The position numbers and the translations under genes are program-made. This document shows positions 55,380 to 64,000 of a stretch of DNA of 64,000 nucleotides, in pieces (the stretch's first letter is position 1; every line of letters starts with the position of its first letter). This DNA comes from Adiantum capillus-veneris (lineage: Eukaryota > Streptophyta > Polypodiopsida > Polypodiales > Pteridaceae): contig CM043958.1 of NCBI GenBank assembly GCA_014529385.2, positions 149,552,793 to 149,616,792 of the forward strand. Direction: 5' to 3'. The notes under the pieces were generated by a model. It saw only the letters and a program-made list of their open reading frames with translations, was not told where the DNA came from and searched no databases.

Positions 55380-56723
55380 GGAAAGGGGCTATGGAGGAAG
55401 GGAGTCTTGGAAAAAAGGTTCTAGAGTGAGAAAATGACTTTTTGATCATAGGGTAGTTTTGGATGGAATATTTTGAATTTATTTTTTTAAAAAATTTTGA
55501 ATTTTTAGGGTTTTTGCAAAAACGTATCTGTGGACCCACCACTCCCCCCCTCCCTCTTTTACCCATCCACCTCCCTCTAGGATACAAAGCAATAAATGAG
55601 TGGACAACCCTATTATTCTTTCTACTTTCTTCGGTTCTAGACTTATATACATTGCTCTCTTCCTATTGGCTTGAGCCTAATTAACCTTAATCCTATATGG
55701 CCCAAGGAGAGTCCACATTTTTCCTAATTAGTACCATGGAGGATCTGTTCAAGGTGACAACTCGATTAGATTTGTGGCATCTATGGTTGTGGGCCTACTA
55801 GTTCTTGCAGGTGATGGATCTCTCAAGATCCCCCTTTCTTGTTTATACGGATATGGAATATTTTGTGGGGTGGCTCCTCTGTTGGCCGGACCTCTGTGTC
55901 GATGGATCTATTTCTAGTGAATGTGGTGTTGGGTGTAGGGTGGCTCCCCTATTAGCCGACAGTCTGTGTTGTTGTCTCTGGTTGGTCTAGTCAAGTTACC
56001 TTGATGCCATGGCTCATGTTGAGCATGGCTATCCTTGTAATTCTTTTTGTTATCTAATATATATCTACCACTCACAATTGTGAGTAGTGCACAAAACAAA
56101 ATAGTAGAAGCAAAAAATTTTGTGTATGTATCCTGCTCAGTATGTAAACAATTCCCCATTTGGAATCTTTGCCCTCTCAAGCACATGTAGTGCTTGAGGT
56201 TGATTGTATATTCTTTTTTGAGTCGATATAACATATCAAATCCTCTCCATATTGTCCACACATAGAAAGTGTACCATTCAACATCTACCAAATTTAAAAC
56301 ATGGAAAATGTACCTTTCTATTTTTACCAAAATTAAAGGTTCTAAATGTAATCCACATCACTTTATGTCACATAGCTCGTGAAGGTGCTTGTGGACCACC
56401 AATAGTAGTGGTAGAGCTTGACTCCACCAAGAGCGGGCCATCAGGGAATGGATGTTGAGTGTGTTTGGGGTTCAAGGGTGAGGCACCTAGGTCCTAGTGC
56501 TCGCGGTTGATCGTAGGCTAGTGTAGACAAGAAGGCCACCACTATATAGCCAAGCCTTGAGTTGTTATCATATATTATAGTGCATAGTGCACTCTTTAGT
56601 CCTCTACAATTTGGTGGTGAACAAAAGCTCCTTACCTCCGCCTCCTTCGTGCATGTGGTAGCAATGGTACAAGATCTATAGTGTAACACATATCCAAAAT
56701 TTGATGATAAGTCCCAACAAAAT
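55380..56723. other. Non-coding stretch, no supported gene
   Basis: An A/T-rich block at 55455-55530 and a pyrimidine-rich block at 55545-55580, then mixed DNA. This may include the right edge of the four-gene cluster, but no terminus or target duplication could be identified. Confidence 0.45.
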
Positions 56724-57644
56724 TGTTAGCAAAAGCTAACACAGGCCACACCAAATATGCATCAAGTGGGAGATATCTATGGATGTCACAATATATCCCA
56801 CTCACTTTGTATAAGTCTTGGGCTCACTTGGAGTTCCAAAGTTGTATATGGTAGTTTGAGGGCTCAAGCTTAAACCCATAGTAGAAGGGATTGTCGTGAA
56901 AGCCCTTAAAAGGAAGCCTTTAGGCAAGGAGGCTTCATTCTTGAGTATCCACTCTTGAGGATCCACTTTTGAGAGCTCCCTCTCTCTAGAGTGTTCACTC
57001 TTTGGCCTAGCCTTGAGCTTAATGCCCATGCTTAAGAGGCTAGTGCTAGCCATTATAATTAGAGTAAGCTCTTCTTGATTAATCTAATCCTTATTCTCTC
57101 ATTACTCTCTTCTTCTCTACATTTCATCTTATCATGAAGTAGTATTAGACTTTCATTATTCTAGATTTGAGAGATGTATGTACTTCTTGCTAGTAACCAC
57201 TCTTATCTCTCTACGAGCAATTGATTTGCGATATTTAGCATCAAAAATTAGGTTGATTAAGTTGGATCTTAATCTTGTAATTTGTGTGTGTGCCCTATTC
57301 TTTGCTTGTGTGTAGATAGGTTTTATAAAGCTCTAGCACCATTCACCTCGTGTGTGTAGCTATTGATGAAGTGTCATAATTGACATGTGGTAATTAGTGT
57401 GTGCTTATCATTAGTGTGCTTGGGGTTTTTAGTCTATGGCAAGTCAGACTTCGGTGGGCTTGATGTGTGTAGGAGTTGTTTGATTAGTGATTAGAGTAGG
57501 TTTAGAGTTAGTCTTGCCATGGCTAATCTCTACTTGCATTTGAGAGGTGATCTCTTGAATCCTCTATTCCATTCATCTGATGCTCGTGCTTCCATGCTTC
57601 CATGTGGGTTGCGAGATTAGGTCGTGCTACAACGCCTCCCTACA
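56724..57644 (+). repeat. LTR of a gypsy-type element, forward orientation
   Basis: 921 bp, starting TGTTAGCAAAAGC and ending CCTCCCTACA, followed directly by a primer site. It matches 62989-63935 in inverted orientation over its full length. The ORF at 56802-57053 (minus) is mirrored by 63604-63897 (plus) because of this repeat. Confidence 0.85.
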
Positions 57645-57646
57645 TT

Positions 57647-57664
57647 TGGCACCGTTGCTGAGGA
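57647..57664 (+). other. Primer-binding-like site after the left LTR
   Basis: TGGCACCGTTGCTGAGGA closely resembles the TGGCGCCGTTGCCGGGGA-type primer site used by many plant gypsy elements. It marks this LTR as a 5' LTR of a plus-strand element. Confidence 0.75.
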
Positions 57665-60600
57665 TCGATAACCTAAGCTAGTGAGTTTAGGATGTATAGA
57701 GTAGAGTAATTTCATTACTAATCTATTGGTTTTTGAGTGTTTGTAACTCAATTTTGGTGTGATTTGATGATGATTGTGCAAGAAAATGATGCTAATGTTG
57801 AGTTATGAGTATCCCAAACCCCCAATTTCACTAATTCCATGCTAACCCTTGCTAATTTCGCTTCTTTCCATGCTAATTTCTACTAATTTTGACTAACCTT
57901 GCTAACCTAACCGCTAACAATTGAAGTGCAATGTATGATTAATCCCCTTGCAAGAGGTGGAATCATCACTCTAGTCAAGTTAATTGTCCTAATTTGATGA
58001 TTTGAGTGTTTGAATTTTGACCTACAAATTGTCAATTTTGGAGCCGATTTGATGGTGCACACACTTGTGTGTGCAATGATGCGTCTTCGCGTGGAGCAAA
58101 GGAATAGCTTGGAGTGTAATTACGATGTAAGTGCACTCACTTGTTATGTCAATTTTTGATTGATTAATGAGGTTCAATGTTGTTAATCATTTGCTAAAAT
58201 TAGGTGTGTAACACAAATTGACCTACACTTTGCACCTAATTTGATACACTTGGAATGAAATTGATAGTCAAAATTTGACTAATGAACTTTGTGTGTATCC
58301 AAATAATGCTTAATTCTCATCAAGAATTCATGTGTGTGCATAAAAATCATTGTGTGTGTACATGCACCAAAGAGGGAAAAAAACTGTCAAAAACTTTAAG
58401 TGTGTGTGCACCTAATCTTGAGTGTGTGCATACATAGGAATTGATAAAATTGATGATACATGAGTATGCAACCATGTAAATGATGTGTATGTTAAGCTAA
58501 TTCAATCATTGGATAAGCCTAAATGCCAAAAAATTGGGCAAAAATTGAGTGTGTGTGCCTCTCCAAGACCACTTGATTTTCTATAATTGATGGTCAATTA
58601 GGGCATCTAAATGGTTTTTTATTGTGAAATGTTCATGAAAAGTATGTGCAATCATTAGGTGTAAGCCTAAATGCATTGTCAATTGAGTCAAATTTGATCA
58701 TTTGTGCTTAATTTTTGAGTGTGTACATTGCTTGATTGAGCAAAAATGGTGCTAAATTTTTAGAAATTAATCATGCATTCATTCATTTATGCTTGATTGA
58801 GTTTGCAATTTGTGCATTCCAATGTGGAATTGATGTAATTTTTGCATAAAATTTTGGCCTAAATTTGGGTGTGTGTGCCTACTCAATGGCGTGTGCAATC
58901 CGGTGCTTGAATGAATAATTGGTATTTTTTTACCAATTATCATTATTAATTTGGCTAAATAGTTGATGTGTGTGCCACAAATTGCCTTTGAGGATTGAAA
59001 TATATCGCTCAATTGACGCTCAATTGACGCTCAATTGTGAAAAAATTTAATTGTCATGTTAATGATTGATCAAGATGAACATGGCCATGTTGCATTCATT
59101 TGTGTGTAATTGTGACTAAAATTCACTTATGTCGAGCCATGCAAATCCCAAATGATAAACCTAATTGGGGTTGAGTGATTGTGGACACCAGATATGAGCA
59201 ACTCACAAGTTGCAATGATTACAAATTGGGTTTGGAATGGCCAAGGACAATTAGGCCACTCATCTTGTGAGCTTGCAATATTCAATCGATGAATTGGAAA
59301 CTAAATTTGTGCGATTTGGATATGGTATATGCATTAATTGAACTAGTACCACCAATTGATTGTGAATTGATTCAATTTTGAAATGGGAATCGGAATTGTA
59401 TGCACACACAAATTCCAATCAAAGTGGGGTTTAGATGCTAGATTACATGTTGTTATGCGCAAATTTTTGGTCTAAATGGTGGAAATATTAGTCTTGTATG
59501 TGTGCACAGAGATCCAAGATTTGCTTCGAGCTTGGGAGCTTAGGATGATTTAAGGGAGACGTTAATATTGAACTGTGACATTTGCTCCTTAGATGAGTCT
59601 CTTTGTTAGACCCCATGCACACATAACTCCTGGTGGGAATGCCCCCTAAGTGAGATTTAAAATATTTTTATTTTTTAAAATGCTAATTCAAATGCCTCAC
59701 ACACACATGCACGCCCCGAGACTCTTCGGCTTTCTCTTAACCACTTGCCTTGCCGCTTTGGCTCGTAGCACTCCAGCACACACACACGCACGATCCAACT
59801 TCCTCTCCGCCATTTGCTTGGCTTGTAGCACAACTCACACACACGCACGTGATATGCTCGTCCAACTGTCTTGCATCCACACACACACACACACCTACAC
59901 TACTTTATGTCCCAGCACTTGCCTGCCCCGCCCCTCCTGATGCTCTTGTACTCGGCCACGTCCCTACCCCGCCCAGTTGCCTTCCCGCCTTAGCTTGAGT
60001 TGGCACAGCCACACTGCACACACACACACCCTGTGGTCGTTTGACTTGGCCCGAGTCCTTCGCTCATGACCGCCATCACCGGCCCACCTTTTTCTGTCGA
60101 TTCTCATCCAGGGTCCACCTTTGGCTTGTAGGCTGAGGCACACCATACACACACACATACACCCTTTACCCACTCATTCTCGCTCTCCCTCGGGCCTCCT
60201 CTGTGTGCCGCTAGAACATTGCCAACAGGGAATGTGTAAAGAAAAATAAAAATAAAAGTAAAAAAGCTTGGCATTTTTCTTTGAGGCTTGGTCCCACCGT
60301 TCCATCGAACAGGCAATGGGAATGCTCAAAATAGAAGTTCGATCGATCGTTTTGTGATGAAAGACACTTGTTGTCTGTCTACAGCTACATGAGAGCATGG
60401 GATCATGAACTTTGTGCATTCACTGTCAATCGAAATAAGTTCTTTGTGAATGGATGCATTAAAAACTCGAAAAATTATGCAATTATAGTTCTTGGATTGA
60501 CAAAGAATTAATATTCTTGCACTAATGATGGAGTTTTTGTTGGACAAAAATCCAACATCGGGTTTTTTATTGATCAAATGAGTTCAAAATTCACTCTCTC

Positions 60601-60690
60601 TCTTATGCTTTGTATGCCATATGAGAGCTAGGATGTGGACATGGGTAGTGTTTGTGATTATTGTATATGGAATTCCATGCGAAAATGATC
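57665..60690. other. Non-coding interior, part 1
   Basis: A/T-rich DNA with many 'gtgtgtgca' words, then a GC-richer part at 59690-60200 with CA repeats. No gag or pol motif in any frame. It could be the body of a large non-autonomous (LARD-like) retrotransposon. Confidence 0.55.
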
Positions 60691-60699
60691 TTCAATGCA

Positions 60700-61610
60700 C
60701 AATTTTTTTTGGTATGAGCAATTTTCTAGTGCTTTGTTTGATTGAAACATTGCACTAAATGGCAAGCTCTTTTTGAAATGCATACGAGCTTCATGTGAGA
60801 GTAACACTATGGATAATGAGTGGTGCTTTAGGCTTGAGCTTGGCATTGCTTGATACATTTTTAGTGCTTGAATTGAATGTAAAAAATCATTACATGGCAC
60901 TAAAATCAAGCTTTTTTGGATGAACATGGGAGAGCAGTATCCTTTTAAAATGAAGAATGCACCAAAATTTGAACTTGGCATTGCTTGATACTTTTTTGGT
61001 GCTTAATATGTATGCAAAATTCATGGCATAGCACTAAATTGGGTTTCTTGAATGGCCATGTGATAGCATTGAACATAAAAGTTTTAGTGCTTGTATTAAA
61101 TGTTCAAATGCTTAAGAGCACTAATGATTTGAGTTGTTTTGAAGGGGTGTGGCAGGTGTGTGATTTCATTGATCCAAGAAGGGGTCATCATTGCAAAAAA
61201 TTAAACTTGGCTATTTAGAGCCATACCAAATTCTTTAGATAAAAAGTTGTATAAATGCTAGCTCATAGCTTGGTCAAAAGTTAAAATGTTTCCATTTGAG
61301 CTAGTGTTTACCAACTTTTTTGGGAGCTTTCAAGTAAAAATTTGGCTATTAAGAGCCATTCAGTTTTATTTCAATAAGTTGTAGTCATCTTAGCTCAGAA
61401 ATTGCTCTAAAAATTGTAAAAACTTCACTTGAGCTAGTTGCTAGCCAACTTTTTGAAAAGCTTTAAATTGTAAATTTTGGCTATTGAGAGCCACTTCATT
61501 TCATTCAAAAAGTTGCATTATTTTCAGCTCTTGGCTTGTTTTTAATTCCATATTTCATTGAGCTAGGAACTAATTAACTTTTGAATCATGCATGAGAGGT
61601 TGTAAAAATT
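60700..61610. repeat. 135-bp tandem repeats in the interior
   Basis: 'cttggcattgcttgata' occurs at 60839 and 60974. 'ggctatt-agagcca' occurs at 61209, 61344 and 61479. All spacings are exactly 135 bp. The first set shares 'tagtgctt' and 'gcactaaa' words; the second shares 'agttgta', 'tagctca' and 'gagctag'. Confidence 0.85.
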
Positions 61611-62988
61611 GTAAAATTTTCTTATGAAGAAGCTCATTTTATCTCTCATTGTTGATATGTATGCATAAATTTTCTATCAAAGAGCATCATGTGCATAACC
61701 AAAGGCACTTTTTTCCCTTGGGTTTTTTCCCTTTGGCATATTTAGGCATTGAAGACTTCATTAATGTTTTTTGTGTGGCTTTTCAATAAAAGGCTTTAGG
61801 TTTGTGTTTACACTTAGCTTCAAATCAGCTTGGATTTTAATAAAAAGATCAAGAGACTTCTCTACACAAAGAGGATGCTTGCTCACGGATGCTCAAAAGA
61901 GCATGAATAGGTGTATTCCTTCCATGATTTTGCTCTTTTGTTCATCTCTTCATTCTCTATGCTTGGCTAAATTGAAATTTTGCTTCTAAGCTATGGTTAT
62001 TTCATGTTCGAAAGCTAGGCATCCTAAAGTTTCAACACTTTGCTTTGTGAAAATTAACTCATCAAAAAAATAGGTTTTATGTGTGCTAATCATAGGTAAT
62101 TAGCCTTGACCTTAGGTTAATGTAGGTTCATTTCTCATTAGTCCTAGACTCTTAGTGATAGTCTCAATACTCCATTCATTTTTTACATGACCTAGGGCTA
62201 TGATTAGGCTTTAGTCCTTTAGTCCAATTTCCATAAGCATCTCATGTTGGAAGCAATAAAAAAGTGCTAAAAAATGAATCAATAAAGCAAAAAAGTGTCA
62301 AGAAAAAGTAGCAAAAATGCTACTAGACACATGAAAAGAAAATTTCTATGTTATGTTGTGTCTATGTGAGGCTTAGCACCTTATTGTCACTTGGCAGGCA
62401 AGGGTAATCAACTCGGCTTGCTTGGTCAAGGCCCTAAACCGATGCCTTGGGTTGATAGGAGTTAGCCGTAGCCTTGGTAGGCTAGTAGGCTTTTGGAACA
62501 CCTTCTTGAGGGTTCAAGGAGCCGAGAGTCGCACCTAGACTTGCCTTGGGGTGGTAGCCTTGTATTGTGCTTTACTTTTTTCAATGAATGACCAAAACAA
62601 AACTTCCATGAGCTTCAAAAAGCTATGACAATGTACTAATAGATTAGGAGCTTTTTTATATATAAACCCATAGACATGATAGACTTGAATGATTTATTAA
62701 GATTGGTCACATAGTTTTTAGGCTAGTAGGTAAATATGAACTTGCATTAGCCTAGGGTCATAATTGATTGCTTGTGTTTCATGCATAAAACTGAAATTTT
62801 AAGTGGTTTAATCTTCATGATAGTTTGAGTGTCTTTTTTGCTTTATGTTGTTTAGTTTTTTACTATGATTCACCCATCTTCTAGAAGCAAAAAAAACACT
62901 TTGCATGATTGTTCATTGCACTTTATGTTTTATTCATTCTTGGTGGCCTTTGATGCTCATTACTTGTTCTTATATTTTGCACGCCAAA
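61611..62988. other. Non-coding interior, part 2
   Basis: No coding signal. It ends at the inverted LTR with 'acgccaaa', whose complement TTTGGCG looks like the first bases of a primer site but then diverges. Confidence 0.5.
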
Positions 62989-63935
62989 TGTAGGGAGGCA
63001 TTGTAGCACGACCTAATTGCAACCCACACAAAATTATCAAATCTGTGGATCAGCAACCCGGCTAGGGCATGGAAGCACGAGCATCAGATGAATGGAATAG
63101 AGGATTCAAGAGATCACCTCTTCATTTGTAAGTAGAGTTAGCCATGGCAAGACTAACTCTAAACCTACTCTAATCGCTAATCGAACAACTCCGACACACA
63201 TCGAGCGCACCGAAGTCCGACTTGCCATAGACTAGAAACCCCAAGCACACTAATGATAAGCACACACTAATTACCACATGTCAATTACGGCACTTCATCA
63301 ATAGCTACACACACGAGGTGAATGGTGCTAGAGCTTCATAAAACCTATCTACACACAAGCAAAGAATAGGGCACACACACAAATTACAAGATTAAGACCC
63401 AAATTAATCAACCTAATTTGTGATGCTAAATATTGCAAATCAATTGCTCGTAGAGAGATATACTAGCAAGAAGTACATAAATCTTTCAAATCTAGAATAA
63501 TGAAAGTGTAATACTACTTCATGACAAGATGAAATGTAGAGAAGAAGTAGACTAATGAGAAAATAAGAATTAGATTAATCAAGAAGAGATTACTCTAATT
63601 ACAATGGTTAGCACTAGCCTCTTAAGCATGGGCATTAAGCTCAAGGCTAGGCCAAAGAGTGAACACTCTAGAGAGAGGGAGATCTCAAAAGTGGATCCTC
63701 AAGAGTGGATACTCAAGAATGAAGCCTCCTTGCATAAAGGCTTCCTTTTAAGAGCTTTCACAACAATCCCTTCTACTGTGGGTTTAAACTTGAGCCCTCA
63801 AACTACCATATACAACTTTGGAACTCCAAGTGAGCCCAAGACTTATACAAAGTGTGTTGGAAATATTATGCACAACCACAGCATATCTCCTGCTTGATGC
63901 ATATATGGTGTAGCATGTGTTAGCCGCTGCTAACA
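62989..63935 (-). repeat. LTR of a gypsy-type element, reverse orientation
   Basis: 947 bp. On the minus strand it starts TGTTAGCAGCGGC and ends CCTCCCTACA. It is the inverted counterpart of 56724-57644, with clear substitutions and small indels. Confidence 0.85.
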
Positions 63936-63953
63936 TTCCCCCCTTCCTAATTT
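63936..63953 (-). other. Polypurine tract next to the reverse LTR
   Basis: The minus strand reads AAATTAGGAAGGGGGGAA directly before the TG of the LTR. This is the expected plus-strand primer of a 3' LTR, so a minus-strand element probably continues beyond the right end of the window. Confidence 0.7.
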
Positions 63954-64000
63954 GGTGCACGTCCTCGTGTGCCGGTGAAGCAAGACACGATGACATGGTA

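Noticed and set aside
47896-55600. Direct 'acaaag-caataaat' words near 47908 and 55585, and inverted A/T-rich blocks near 48390 and 55480, as element ends
   Set aside because: The matches are short or low-complexity and could occur by chance. They do not agree on one pair of boundaries.
57665-62988. gag or pol between the inverted LTRs
   Set aside because: No reading frame shows RT, integrase, protease or knuckle motifs. The interior is A/T-rich and non-coding.
56724-63935. A single Mutator-like DNA transposon with roughly 930-bp terminal inverted repeats
   Set aside because: The repeats start TG, end CA, and have primer-site and purine-tract neighbours as LTRs do. No 9-bp target duplication is seen at the outer ends and there is no transposase.

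Overview
The window is nuclear DNA of a land plant with a large, repeat-rich genome. This follows from Ty1/copia and Ty3/gypsy LTR retrotransposons primed by plant-type tRNA sites, a CACTA (En/Spm) TNP2 transposase, GT-AG introns, TATA-box genes, and very many (GA)n, (TG)n and (CA)n microsatellites. Nothing fixes the species; a fern, lycophyte or gymnosperm-like genome is a guess. There are no bacterial features.

Layout. 0.2-0.6 kb: degenerate 192-bp direct repeat. 0.6-5.0 kb: decayed minus-strand copia element. 5.0-6.5 kb: a dispersed repeat behind (TG)n, an 82-bp tandem duplication and GA microsatellites. 6.5-21.0 kb: a complete gypsy element that landed in a (GA)n tract, with a younger, nearly intact copia element nested inside its 5' LTR. 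The gypsy element carries an unrecognised coiled-coil ORF between pol and the 3' LTR. 21.0-31.7 kb: copia relics, dispersed repeats and minisatellites. 31.9-34.7 kb: a satellite-like array whose unit carries an internal inverted motif. 34.7-38.5 kb: a CACTA element with a decayed TNP2 transposase. 39.2-40.2 kb: LRR receptor pseudogene. 42.1-42.8 kb: an unassigned, probably host, minus-strand gene. 43.4-48 kb: chromovirus integrase relic and a dispersed repeat pair. 56.7-63.9 kb: two retrotransposon LTRs in inverted orientation around a non-coding 5.3-kb interior.

The standout is 48.5-55.4 kb. Four multi-exon or long genes face each other: A and an H3-like gene on plus, B and C on minus. They converge on a roughly 183-bp near-perfect palindrome, and a 65-bp tandem array sits upstream of gene C. 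The H3-like protein begins with exactly the first ten residues of histone H3 (initiator Met, then residues 1-9, including K4 and K9). It has a long acidic and basic insertion and ends in a canonical-length H3 histone fold. A, B and C match no family I recognise. I infer that this cluster may be an undescribed mobile element or endogenous virus-like locus that captured a host histone H3; its ends are not resolved. All but gene A contain at least one in-frame stop, so it may be a decayed copy.

In the two older retrotransposons the nonsense codons are mostly TAG, often where Gln (CAG) would fit. This is the pattern expected from deamination of CHG-methylated cytosine, and it suggests long-standing silencing.
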